A DNA stretch of 42,134 nucleotides, from positions 1 to 42,134 of the IMG/VR virus record IMGVR_UViG_3300036859_000203; one strand, written 5' to 3'. Positions 14,976 through 22,120 of the stretch are shown one piece after another. Under the pieces are notes generated by a model. The model was given only the letters and a program-made list of their open reading frames with translations. It did no database searches and had not been told where the DNA came from. The DNA comes from a virus. Position numbers and translations under genes: made by a program. Positions within the stretch are counted from its first letter, which is position 1. Each line of letters opens with the position of its first letter.

Positions 14976-15001
14976 AGGCAGGCCCCCGAAGGGACCTACC
15001 T
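14976..15001 (-). terminator. UUCG-loop hairpin before the terminase genes
   Basis: On the minus strand an 11-bp stem (two G-U pairs) closes a TTCG tetraloop and is followed by CGTTGTATTT, a weak U-rich tract. UUCG loops are common in intrinsic terminators. It lies in the 67-base gap between the RAMA-like gene and terS, the junction of early/modification genes and virion genes. Confidence 0.6.
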
Positions 15002-15020
15002 CGGCTTCGTGGTGTGGAGG

Positions 15021-15470
15021 TTAATCGACCGCCAGCGGTACCTCTCCTTGATAGGGAAGTGGCTCGCCGTTCGCGTCGCGGATCGGCTTGCCATCGCTGT
15101 CGATCAGGTAGTCCTCGTCTTCCAACGTGGGCGCCTGTGCGGCCTCTGGTGGCGCCTTCTTCGAGCGGGTGCGCGTACCAGGCACCTTGCCCTTCTTCGG
15201 CGCTACGTTGGGCGCGTCGTCGGCCTCGTCGGCCAGCGACCAGAAGCGCCAGCCGTTGCAGGCGATGCCGCCCATGACGGCGGAACCGGCGGCAGATGGG
15301 CTCTTGAAGGCACGGCCTTTGAAATCCTCCGGGCCGGTGAAAATGAACGGTTCGTACTTGGCGCCTGGTGCCATCAGGTATGTGGGCTGATAGAGCAACT
15401 CGTATTGTTGGCCCTTGTACTTCGCCACGAGGTGAGCGCCTTCCGGTAGGTTCCGATCCGTGATTGCCAT
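15021..15470 (-). CDS. RAMA-domain-like protein paired with the ParB-methyltransferase
   Basis: 149 residues from the ATG at 15470, preceded by AGGAGG at ideal spacing; the frame opens upstream at 15500 but that start has no such site. Residues about 10-75 show the RAMA pattern: LPEGAHLVAKYKGQQYELLY, then FKSPSAAGSAVMGG and NGWRFWSL. RAMA domains are known as partners or fusions of DNA adenine methyltransferases and restriction enzymes, thought to bind modified DNA. The rest is a Lys-rich linker (KKGKVPGTRTRSKK) and an acidic tail. It directly follows the ParB-methyltransferase gene. Confidence 0.7.
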   Translation of the reverse strand: MAITDRNLPEGAHLVAKYKGQQYELLYQPTYLMAPGAKYEPFIFTGPEDFKGRAFKSPSAAGSAVMGGIACNGWRFWSLADEADDAPNVAPKKGKVPGTRTRSKKAPPEAAQAPTLEDEDYLIDSDGKPIRDANGEPLPYQGEVPLAVD

Positions 15471-15524
15471 GCTTACCTCCTGAGTATTTGGTAAGCACAC
15501 AACTCACTCTGAAGCCGAGCACAG

Positions 15525-16775
15525 TCAACGGGTCACCGGCGCTTTCTCGCTCTCTGAGACGGTTCTGACACACTCGGCCTGGCGACCGGTGTACTCCTCC
15601 CAGCGCCTCACCGCCACGTCAACGTAGCGAGGCTCGATCTCCATCGCGTAGCAACGGCGCCCGAGGCGCTCGGCAGCGATGATGGTGGTCCCTGAACCAG
15701 AAAAGGGCTCGTAGCAGAGGCCGCCTAACGGCGTGTGGTACTCGATCGGGCGCGCGCTGATCTCGACTGGCTTCTGCGTCGGGTGGATGCCGTCAGATTC
15801 GCCTTGCTGATTAATTTGCCAGACGGAATGCGCATTCGCGGGCGGCTTCCGTTTAGGTTGATTACCTTTGAGCCAGCCGTACAACGCTGGCTCATGCTGC
15901 CACATGTAGTGCGAACGCGTCAGAACGGGTCGGGCCTTAACCCAAATAATCACTTGGTGGAGATGGAGTCCGGCCCTCGCCCAAGATGCCTCAACAATCG
16001 ATTGGCGCAGGTTGGCATGCCACTGATACACGGCGGCATCGGGCAGCAAATGGGGAAGCGCCGCATCGATGAAGGCGAAGAAAAAATCGCCTGCTTGATC
16101 TGGATCGCGGTAATCGTCCCAGTGCTTGTCTCTGACGCTCGGTTTGTTGTGCCAGGACTGCGGATGATTGTCGCCCTGGTAATCCACTAAATAGGGCGGG
16201 TCGGTCGCCATCAACGCAGCGTTCTGGCCGTTCATCAAGCGCGTCACGTCCTCTGCGTTGGTCGAGTCGCCGCATAGCAGCCGGTGCTCACCCAGGAGCC
16301 ATAGATCACCATGCTTCGTCCGTGTTGGCACATCGGTGGGTATGGCGTCCGGGTCGGTCAGCCCATCGTGGGGCATCGATCGGAAATGTCCAAGAACCCC
16401 AATAAGGCGAGTCTGATTGCTTAGTTCGGCGAACAGGGCGTCCAACTTCGCCTTGTCGGTAAGCGCCATCCCGGAAAGCGGATCGAACGTGGCGAGTATT
16501 AGCGCCTCTTCTTCGTCACTCAGGTCGACGTAGACCACAGGCACCGAGGGTTCGGCGCGCTCAAGGGCAAGTTCGATCCGGGCATGACCGTCGAGAATGT
16601 GGCCGGTCAGCTTATTGACGATTACGTCCTGTACCCAGCCAACCTCTGACAATACTGCAGCCAATGCTTCGGTTTGGGCCTTGGGGTGTTTGCGCCAATT
16701 CTTCGGGTTGGCGGTTAAGTTAGAGGGTGAGACGTTGGCCCGGCCGATTATGCGAGAGCGCCACTGTTCAGACAC
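15525..16775 (-). CDS. ParB-like domain fused to a DNA methyltransferase
   Basis: 416 residues from the GTG at 16775, which has GGAGGGG upstream; a GTG at 16790 is in frame. Residues about 15-95 are a ParB/Srx-like domain (LTANPKNWRKHP, VIVNKLTGHILDGHARIELALE). The methyltransferase follows with motif IV DPPY near 190 before motif I-type EPFSGSGTTIIAAERLGR near 375, and IHPTQKPVEI between; this order is the beta class, N6-adenine or N4-cytosine. ParB-methyltransferase fusions are frequent in phages and may protect phage DNA from host restriction. It pairs with the RAMA-like gene downstream. Confidence 0.9.
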   Translation of the reverse strand: MSEQWRSRIIGRANVSPSNLTANPKNWRKHPKAQTEALAAVLSEVGWVQDVIVNKLTGHILDGHARIELALERAEPSVPVVYVDLSDEEEALILATFDPLSGMALTDKAKLDALFAELSNQTRLIGVLGHFRSMPHDGLTDPDAIPTDVPTRTKHGDLWLLGEHRLLCGDSTNAEDVTRLMNGQNAALMATDPPYLVDYQGDNHPQSWHNKPSVRDKHWDDYRDPDQAGDFFFAFIDAALPHLLPDAAVYQWHANLRQSIVEASWARAGLHLHQVIIWVKARPVLTRSHYMWQHEPALYGWLKGNQPKRKPPANAHSVWQINQQGESDGIHPTQKPVEISARPIEYHTPLGGLCYEPFSGSGTTIIAAERLGRRCYAMEIEPRYVDVAVRRWEEYTGRQAECVRTVSESEKAPVTR

Positions 16776-16861
16776 GAGGACCCCCTCCACAATTCCGCAG
16801 ACACAAAAAAGTTGGTACGCGAGCGCCTCCGGGGCAAAACGAACCCAAAATTTTTGATCCC

Positions 16862-17197
16862 CTACCCATGGGCGTGATCTCGCGCCTGAATGCGCCGTCT
16901 AGCCTCGTTGCAGGCTCTACATGCGGCTCTGAGGTTTGTTTCCTCATCTAAGCCACCGTCGCGCGGGCTGACGATATGGTCGGCCGTCGTCGCGACCAGC
17001 GTGCAGCCCTGGAGACGTAGCTGGCAGACACCCCCATCCCTCTCGATGACACGCTGCCGACGCCGTTGCCAAACATAACCCCGGGTCGTATTAGCCGGAC
17101 GTAAGCGGCTAGAAGTAAACGGGCGGCGAGCATGAATCGAACACGGCTTCAGGTTTATGCAGCCGGGAGACGAGCAAGGCGATGACGGTCGCGTCAC
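16862..17197 (-). CDS. HNH endonuclease
   Basis: About 111 residues from the GTG at 17197, overlapping the previous stop as GTGA, with AAGG seven bases upstream. The HNH signature is clear: VWQRRRQRVIERDGGVCQLRLQGC, then ADHIVSPRDGG, then EETNLRAACRACNEARR. The His of ADHIV and the Asn of NLRAAC are the catalytic/metal residues and the CxxxxxC/CxxC Cys residues bind zinc. HNH proteins near terminase genes often assist DNA cleavage at packaging; here the modification genes separate it from terS. Confidence 0.88.
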   Translation of the reverse strand: MTRPSSPCSSPGCINLKPCSIHARRPFTSSRLRPANTTRGYVWQRRRQRVIERDGGVCQLRLQGCTLVATTADHIVSPRDGGLDEETNLRAACRACNEARRRIQARDHAHG

Positions 17198-17385
17198 GCC
17201 GGTACCTTCCTCGGCGCAGGACAAGCGGCGATGGCGCCATCTTTTGTCAGACGGTGCGTGTCAATCGGCTCTTCGCAACGCCTGCAGCGGCCGGTGAGAT
17301 TGTCGCGACGAGCATAGGTGTACCAGTTGTAGCAGCCCATGCACATGCAGCCTTCGAGGTGGCGTGTCGTGTTGTACAAAGCCAT
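17194..17385 (-). CDS. Small zinc-binding protein, 63 aa
   Basis: From the ATG at 17385 (MALYNTTRHLEGC), with GAGG eight bases upstream. It has CMCMGCYN and CRRCEE, two close Cys pairs forming a likely zinc ribbon, with a Tyr/Arg-rich link. It is coupled to the HNH gene by GTGA. An upstream in-frame ATG at 17409 is possible. Function not recognised. Confidence 0.65.
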   Translation of the reverse strand: MALYNTTRHLEGCMCMGCYNWYTYARRDNLTGRCRRCEEPIDTHRLTKDGAIAACPAPRKVPA

Positions 17386-17421
17386 TAAACGGCCCTCAGC
17401 TTCCCCCATTTATCCGCATCA

Positions 17422-17452
17422 GCGTGGCGGCGCTGGCTAAACGCCGCCACGC
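17422..17452. repeat. Perfect 11-bp inverted repeat with 9-base loop
   Basis: GCGTGGCGGCG and its exact complement flank nine bases in the 159-base gap between 17385 and 17545. There is no U-tract on either strand, so it is not a standard terminator. It could be an RNA structure, an anti-terminator target or a protein-binding site. The integrase gene is about 600 bases away, so an attP role should be considered but is unproven. Confidence 0.75.
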
Positions 17453-17544
17453 ATTACCGATCGCTATGGAGGAAACGGTCGGCGTCTCGAAGTGGCGTTG
17501 GTGGCGAGCACGATTTCTTCGAGACAGCGCTGCCGATGCGGGAT

Positions 17545-18066
17545 TCATGAACACGCCGCCTGAACTGACTTTACAAAGGCGATGAGCGCGTCGTACTTCT
17601 CAACCTGCGGCTGATTCCAGGCAATGACGCCCGCCGCTGACGGACCTCCCGCGGCCCAGGGCCAGTTGCCGCTCGCGTCGGGTCCGCCGTCAGGGTAGGG
17701 GTAGGCGATTAGTCCCTTCGCTGCAAGGACGTAGTTCTGGTGAGTCTGGCGGTCCCGGTAGGCCGCCGGCATGAAGCTGTCGGCCAGTGATAACCGGATC
17801 GCCTCACAAGCCTTGTCGATGTAGACGGTCGTCGGGCGGTCGACGTAGGTAATGATCGGGACCTCGACAGCCTTTTCGACCAACACTTCGACGCGCTTCT
17901 CGACCGGAACCTCGACAGTGCGCGTCTCAATGACCGGTGTCGATACCGCTGGTGCAGCAGTAACGATCTCTCCCGGCCCAGACGCCTTGCCAGCGCTGTA
18001 GCCGATCGCGACTGCTACAAGGATTACTACGATGTAGGTTAGTGGTTTTATGCGTCCACGCAGCAA
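17545..18066 (-). CDS. Membrane-anchored protein with charged repeats and exported C-terminal domain
   Basis: Start uncertain: a TTG at 18066 has GAGG eight bases upstream; an open frame to 18171 would overlap the integrase end. A transmembrane segment (LTYIVVILVAVAIGYSAG) is followed by a Val/Glu-repetitive stretch (VEVPVEKRVEVLVEKAVEVP), a form typical of coiled or extended linkers in phage membrane proteins. A C-terminal domain with ACEAIRLSLADSFMPAAYRDRQ and a Pro/Gly-rich segment follows. Function unknown; possibly an envelope-spanning or superinfection-related protein. Confidence 0.65.
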   Translation of the reverse strand: MLRGRIKPLTYIVVILVAVAIGYSAGKASGPGEIVTAAPAVSTPVIETRTVEVPVEKRVEVLVEKAVEVPIITYVDRPTTVYIDKACEAIRLSLADSFMPAAYRDRQTHQNYVLAAKGLIAYPYPDGGPDASGNWPWAAGGPSAAGVIAWNQPQVEKYDALIAFVKSVQAACS

Positions 18067-18094
18067 CAGGTCTACCTCGATTCCGAGTATACGT

Positions 18095-19582
18095 CTAAGC
18101 CGTAACGGTCTCCAGTATTCGGGCCAGCGCGCGCGCTTCCTGCGCCCAGATGATGTTGAGCGCTTTCCCATTGACCTCGATGCGCTCCGTGAACGCAGCG
18201 ATGATCTCGCGCCAATCCTCTTTCTCCAGATCAGACCAGTCGATACTCGCCGCGAGGCGCAGTGCGGCGCCGACGTCGGGTACGCGCACGTCCTGCAGGT
18301 CCTCCAGCTCGTGCCTTATCGATGCGGCGATGCCCTCAATCTCCAGCATCGTCGAGGTGTAGAGGCGCTCCGAGACGACGCCGCGGGCGAACTTGCGCGT
18401 GAGGCTGCGCTGATCGGCTTCCTGCCGGCGCAATGAGCGCTCGAGCTGCTGCTTGCGCTGGCCGAGGCCGTCTAGGTAGGTGTCCTGCTCGGCGCTAATG
18501 ATTTGCTCAGCCCGTCGGCGCTCGACAGTCGTCCCCAGGACGAAGGTCTCGGAGACCCGTCGCTTCACCTCGTTGTCCAGCATCCACGTCGCCACGGTAG
18601 GCTGCGCGCAGCCGGAACCGTCGTGCTTTCGAGGACATTTGTACGAGTGATAGACCTTATCCGGGTAGCGACTCGTCTTTCGCTGCTGGGCGTACATGGG
18701 CGCGCCGCAGGCGCTGCAGCGCAGACGCCCTATGAGCAGTTGACGCGCCTCAGTCGGCGGCCCCTGACGCTCCCTGTTGAAGCCGAGCATCCGCTGCACC
18801 GCGTCGAAGGTGGCCTGGTCAACTAGCGCCTCATGTTGACCGTCCGCCTCGTACCAGTCGCTGCGCTTGCGCTGCCTTGATTTGCGTGGCGCGAGCTTTT
18901 CGCGGCGGCCCCAGACGCTGCGGCCGAGGTAGGCAGGGTTGCGCAGCAGTCGCGAGAGCTGCGTGCGGTCGAGGCGCAGGTCTAGCATCAAAGCCTCACG
19001 TGAGAGAGCGCGCAGGCTGACTTTGCCCTCGGCGTAGACATCGAAGAGTCGCGTTATCTTCCATGCATCGGCGTTCAAGTGAAGTGTTCTGCCGCCGCCC
19101 TCGGCCGGGATGACGTCATAGCCGAGAGGGGCAACACCCACCCACTTGCCCTCGTTGATACGACGCAGCATCGCCGGGACCGTTCGCTGCCGAATACGCG
19201 CCGACTCGTCTTCGGCGAGCAAGGCGAGGATGCCAGCGACCAGGTTACTCTCGGTCGGCTCAGTGGCCGACTGTAGAACGACGCCGAGGCGCTTCAGACG
19301 CTTCGTTGCGTCGAGTAACTCCGCAGCGTCGCGACCGAAACGATCAAGGCGGTAGGCGACAACAACGTCGATGCTGCCCGCGAGCGCCAGCTCGAAGAGT
19401 TGCAGATAAGCCGGTCGCTCGGTATCGAGACCAGAACGGCCCTCGTCACGCAGCACGACAACGACTTCACCGCCGGCGCGAGCAACGTAAGCGCGACAGG
19501 TCTCTTCCTGGACGCTGAGAGAGACGTGATCGCCGCCCGTTTGACTGATCGTGCTAACCCGGAGGTAGATCGCCGCCCTCAC
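18095..19582 (-). CDS. int: Large serine recombinase (integrase)
   Basis: 495 residues from the GTG at 19582, with AGGAG five bases upstream; upstream open frame to 19873 is a shadow. Resolvase domain residues 1-140: YLRVST with the nucleophile Ser10, then VVAYRLDRFGRD, and ARIRQRT near 155. A recombinase domain follows (GYDVIPAEGGGRTLHLN, LLRNPAYLGR), then a zinc ribbon (LRCSACGAPMYAQQ with YKCPRKHDGSGC) and a coiled coil (EQDTYLDGLGQRKQQLERSLRRQEAD). This is the complete large serine integrase layout. It should integrate phage DNA at a host att site and implies a temperate life cycle. Confidence 0.95.
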   Translation of the reverse strand: MRAAIYLRVSTISQTGGDHVSLSVQEETCRAYVARAGGEVVVVLRDEGRSGLDTERPAYLQLFELALAGSIDVVVAYRLDRFGRDAAELLDATKRLKRLGVVLQSATEPTESNLVAGILALLAEDESARIRQRTVPAMLRRINEGKWVGVAPLGYDVIPAEGGGRTLHLNADAWKITRLFDVYAEGKVSLRALSREALMLDLRLDRTQLSRLLRNPAYLGRSVWGRREKLAPRKSRQRKRSDWYEADGQHEALVDQATFDAVQRMLGFNRERQGPPTEARQLLIGRLRCSACGAPMYAQQRKTSRYPDKVYHSYKCPRKHDGSGCAQPTVATWMLDNEVKRRVSETFVLGTTVERRRAEQIISAEQDTYLDGLGQRKQQLERSLRRQEADQRSLTRKFARGVVSERLYTSTMLEIEGIAASIRHELEDLQDVRVPDVGAALRLAASIDWSDLEKEDWREIIAAFTERIEVNGKALNIIWAQEARALARILETVTA

Positions 19583-19686
19583 CGCTTCTCCTGCGCCTTC
19601 CGCAGCGCCGCGCGCGCAATCACCCTCGCGATCGTGTCGCGAAGCGATTGCTGCGGCCGAGACGGGGCCCGGGCTGGACGCATCAT
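19579..19686 (-). CDS. Small basic peptide gene overlapping both neighbours
   Basis: A 35-codon frame from the ATG at 19686 (or 19683) to the TGA at 19579-19581. Its start overlaps the stop of the DUF5131 gene (ATGATG/TGA) and its stop overlaps the integrase GTG as GTGA. Both couplings are the norm in this phage, which supports real translation. The peptide starts MMRPARAPSRPQQS and ends in a basic amphipathic helix (RDTIARVIARAALRKAQEKR). It might serve only to couple integrase translation to upstream genes or act as a small DNA- or protein-binding peptide. Confidence 0.55.
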   Translation of the reverse strand: MMRPARAPSRPQQSLRDTIARVIARAALRKAQEKR

Positions 19687-20543
19687 GACGTGGATGGCGC
19701 CTCCTGGGCAAGCGGCCATTGGCGGACGCGCAGATCTTCGGGGAGGTCTTCGAGCTTATTTCCTGGTCGCGCTCCGCCGAGCTGCTTGACAAAGCAGGCG
19801 ACATTGCAGATGTCGCATTCGGCGACGAGGCGGCGCGCCCATTCGGCATCGAATGGCCGGTGCTTCGGGCCACTTTCGCCGCCGATGATTACCCAATCGA
19901 GGCCGGGGCTATCGAAATGGTCGCCGGCATCCTGGCTGTAGGTCTTGAGCCAAGAGAGAATGCCTACCTCGGTGTCATGGATCAGCGATACCGGCCCTAG
20001 CAGCGGTTCGGCACTGATGAAGCGCACCGCGGCCGGCGTGTCGAGCAGGATCGGGATGCGCTCATCTGCCCAGCGCTGATTCTCTACCGTACAACCCAAC
20101 CACATGTTGGGGAGAACCCAATAATTCCCATCCGCCTGCTGCAGATTCGCTCTGCAGAAGCGAGTAACAAGGTCACGCATCCGCTCGGGGCGCTTCGTCA
20201 GAACTTGGAAGATATGCTGCCGAGCCTGCTCCATAATGCAGAACACATCGAATACAAAATTGTCTGGTATCTGCTCGTGAAACAGATCACTCATCGAATC
20301 AACGAAAACCATGCGCGGCGTTTTCCAGCGCAGCGGCGCGTCTAGGCGCTCAGGGTGCAGGATGACGTTCTCGGCGGCGTTCGCCGGCGTCCACGGCTTG
20401 AACTCGGCAGGCCAGCCAGGCCTCCCGGCGTAGCGCGCCGTCAGCGTTTCGGCGTAGCAGTGTGCGCAGCCAGGCGAGACCTTCGAGCAGCCAGTAGTCG
20501 GGTTCCAGGTTTCCTCAGTCCATTCGATCTTCGATGGACTCAC
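19683..20543 (-). CDS. DUF5131 (phage Gp37/Gp68) three-Cys-motif protein
   Basis: 286 residues, GTG start at 20543 overlapping the previous stop (GTGA). It opens KIEWTEETWNPTTGCSKVSPGCAHCYAE: the CxxxxxxCxxC motif characteristic of the family. Later landmarks are MVFVDSMSDLFHEQIPD, FQVLTKRPERM, WLGCTVENQ, FISAEPLLGP, DWVIIGGESG and CFVKQLGG, in order and at full length. The cysteines resemble those of radical-SAM enzymes. Family function is unknown to me; a partner (TcmP) often adjacent elsewhere is not seen here. Cytoplasmic. Confidence 0.9.
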   Translation of the reverse strand: MSPSKIEWTEETWNPTTGCSKVSPGCAHCYAETLTARYAGRPGWPAEFKPWTPANAAENVILHPERLDAPLRWKTPRMVFVDSMSDLFHEQIPDNFVFDVFCIMEQARQHIFQVLTKRPERMRDLVTRFCRANLQQADGNYWVLPNMWLGCTVENQRWADERIPILLDTPAAVRFISAEPLLGPVSLIHDTEVGILSWLKTYSQDAGDHFDSPGLDWVIIGGESGPKHRPFDAEWARRLVAECDICNVACFVKQLGGARPGNKLEDLPEDLRVRQWPLAQEAPSTS

Positions 20544-20659
20544 GCCGACACCGCCCGGGCGTCCTTGATGCGTTGATAGGCATCGTTTAGTTCGCGCCGC
20601 GTGACGGTCTTCTGCCCAGCGATCAGTGCCGGCGTTGTCCAGCCAAACGAAATGATCAC
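20540..20659 (-). CDS. Short ASCH-like fragment, 39 aa
   Basis: Translated from the sequence: GTG at 20659 (overlapping the previous TGA as GTGA) to TGA at 20540-20542 (overlapping the DUF5131 GTG). It opens ISFGWTTPALIAGQKTVTRR, which matches the conserved beginning of small ASCH-like phage proteins (ISF.WTTPALLAGRKTVTRR), then continues ELNDAYQRIKDARAV and stops. The usual family is two to three times longer, so this appears to be a reduced or decayed version. Precise GTGA overlaps at both ends argue that it is still translated. Confidence 0.6.
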   Translation of the reverse strand: MIISFGWTTPALIAGQKTVTRRELNDAYQRIKDARAVSA

Positions 20660-21165
20660 CGCGCTGCGCCCTCCTGCTTGGTTAACGCGTCGCGAGCAAT
20701 AGCTATCGGACACTCGGCGCGGTGACGAAACTTGATGCCCGCTGCCGCCAAGTCGGCGAGGATACCCTTGTACTTCCTCGCCGACTTAGGCCAACCACCA
20801 CTGCAATAGCGGCACTCAGTGCCCTCTTTCCCTTCCGCTGAACCGTCAAGAGCAGCGTATGTCGCGCGAAGTGCCTTCTCGTATCGAGCCGCCTTGGCCT
20901 CCAGCGTGGCGCGGTCGTTGTGGTCGGCAATGATTACGTCCCGCTCTTTACGGGAGAAGCAGAGTGCTACTAGTTCGCCCTCTGCATTGATTACGACCCA
21001 CGGCGTCGTCCGCAATCGCGACCTCGCTGGGCGCCATGTCTCCGGCTGCGCATCAGGCGTCTTGGGGGTGCCGTGATACGGACAGGCTGGGTCTGGCAGG
21101 TCGCCTTGATAGACCGCGCAGGTGCAGGGCTTCTCCCTCTCGGCAGCGGGGCCGTTCTCAGTCAT
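20656..21165 (-). CDS. Uncharacterised early protein with Cys pairs, about 169 aa
   Basis: From the ATG at 21165 (MTENGPAAEREKP), with GGAG seven bases upstream; overlaps the previous gene by eight bases. Early CTCAVYQGDLPDPACPYHG is a possible zinc site. A middle domain has WVVINAEGELVALCFSRKERDVIIADHNDRA, then a helix, then CRYCSGG and a late HRAECPIAIARDAL. These segments resemble small phage early proteins that carry a zinc knuckle, but I do not recognise a named family. Confidence 0.7.
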   Translation of the reverse strand: MTENGPAAEREKPCTCAVYQGDLPDPACPYHGTPKTPDAQPETWRPARSRLRTTPWVVINAEGELVALCFSRKERDVIIADHNDRATLEAKAARYEKALRATYAALDGSAEGKEGTECRYCSGGWPKSARKYKGILADLAAAGIKFRHRAECPIAIARDALTKQEGAAR

Positions 21166-21391
21166 CGGTTGTCTCCTCGGCAATCCATTCGCGATATATT
21201 GCGAGCTTTTTAAGATCCGATAACTCAATCGCATAATCGTGCTCGCCCGTATGACCCTTTTCCTTTACGCATCTATAACCATCACCCCAAAATGTCTCGC
21301 CTTTCATGCATCGTTTGGGATTGCAGTGCTCACAAAGTCTATATATTGGTGATTTAGCCTTATGACATACACAAAAACACCAAGGCTGCAT
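21158..21391 (-). CDS. Cys-rich small protein with AT-rich coding sequence
   Basis: 77 residues, ATG at 21391 directly after the previous TAG. It opens MQPWCFCVCHKAKSP, continues RLCEHCNPKRCMKGE, YRCVKEKGHTGEHDY and ends in an acidic helix. The CxxC/CxxH spacing suggests one or two zinc sites; the RCVKEKGHTGEHDY part resembles a common actinobacterial and phage motif (CxxxxGHxGxH). Its codons are visibly AT-richer (AAA, ATA, TTA) than its neighbours, suggesting a recent origin from another genome. It overlaps the next gene by eight bases. Confidence 0.7.
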   Translation of the reverse strand: MQPWCFCVCHKAKSPIYRLCEHCNPKRCMKGETFWGDGYRCVKEKGHTGEHDYAIELSDLKKLAIYREWIAEETTDD

Positions 21392-21775
21392 CTACTTCTT
21401 CCTCGGTTCCCATGCTGCTAAGGCTGTACGAAGCGCCCAGCACTTCGCTTCGTGTGCCGCCTCTTCGTCGGACTCTATGGGAAAGTCGCACCAGCAGCGC
21501 ATCAACTTATGACGGCGTATTCCATAGCCCGCCTCGGCAAGCTGCTCTGCGTGACGTTCAGCTCTCATCGCGCGTTTGTACAGCGCAGTAGTCTCCTGCA
21601 GTAAGCTCTTGGTCAGCTCCTTAGCCTCGTCCCGCTCCTGTGTTACGGCTGAAAGCTTAGTGGCAGCAATCGTTTCACAACCCCGCAGAAGCCGAATCAC
21701 GGTCTCAATGCCAGCTTGCCGCAAATCATCGTCGGTCAGACTAGCTGGTCTCTCGTTCCCTGCCTGCTCGTTCAT
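21392..21775 (-). CDS. Coiled-coil early protein, 127 aa
   Basis: ATG at 21775, overlapping the previous stop by four bases (ATGA). Residues 1-20 are acidic, followed by a helix (RQAGIETVIRLLRGCETIAATKLSAV) and a coiled coil (QERDEAKELTKSLLQETTALYKRAMRAERHAEQL). A Cys/His-containing end has MRCWCDF and HEAKCWALR, a possible metal site. Function not recognised. Confidence 0.68.
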   Translation of the reverse strand: MNEQAGNERPASLTDDDLRQAGIETVIRLLRGCETIAATKLSAVTQERDEAKELTKSLLQETTALYKRAMRAERHAEQLAEAGYGIRRHKLMRCWCDFPIESDEEAAHEAKCWALRTALAAWEPRKK

Positions 21776-22116
21776 GGCTTGCCTTCCTCTTCGCTATTGG
21801 CGATTTGCAGTAACACCGCCGCGTGGCAGATGTCGTCGTTGGGGTACTTGGGGTCGAGGAGCGGGCACCAACACGCGAGGTTTTTGCCCTTCAACTCGGC
21901 GCGCGCCTCCGCAACGAGCTGCTCATTATTCGGCGCCACGCTGCGATAGAGGACAAACGCGTGACGCCTGTCTTGAACCTTGAGTCCGCCTGCCAGGTCG
22001 GCTACTTCACCGATCACAAACGGATTGCCCCACTTCGTTGTGCGGTCAACCTTCACCGTGTTCTCAGGCATTCGCCAACCCTTTGTGCGAGACAACCGAA
22101 TGCGGTGAAGGGTCAT
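21772..22116 (-). CDS. DUF4326 family protein
   Basis: 114 residues from the ATG at 22116. The family pattern is complete: RIRLSRTKGWRMPENTVKVDRTTKWGNPF at the start, an AFVLYRS helix, then ARAELKGKNLACWCPLLD and CHAAVLLQIAN at the end. The CWCP and CHA cysteines with TKWGNPF define the family. DUF4326 proteins are common in phages and mobile elements, sometimes near nucleic-acid modification or defence genes; the reaction is unknown to me. Cytoplasmic and small. Confidence 0.88.
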   Translation of the reverse strand: MTLHRIRLSRTKGWRMPENTVKVDRTTKWGNPFVIGEVADLAGGLKVQDRRHAFVLYRSVAPNNEQLVAEARAELKGKNLACWCPLLDPKYPNDDICHAAVLLQIANSEEEGKP

Positions 22117-22120
22117 CTCG

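Noticed and set aside
15471-15524. Promoter before the RAMA-like gene
   Set aside because: A TTGACT is present but there is no acceptable -10 at 16-18 bases.
19583-19873. Upstream extension of the integrase frame to 19873
   Set aside because: The first 97 codons overlap the DUF5131 gene, are Ser/Pro/Arg-rich without resolvase character, and the GTG at 19582 with AGGAG gives the standard start (catalytic Ser at residue 10).
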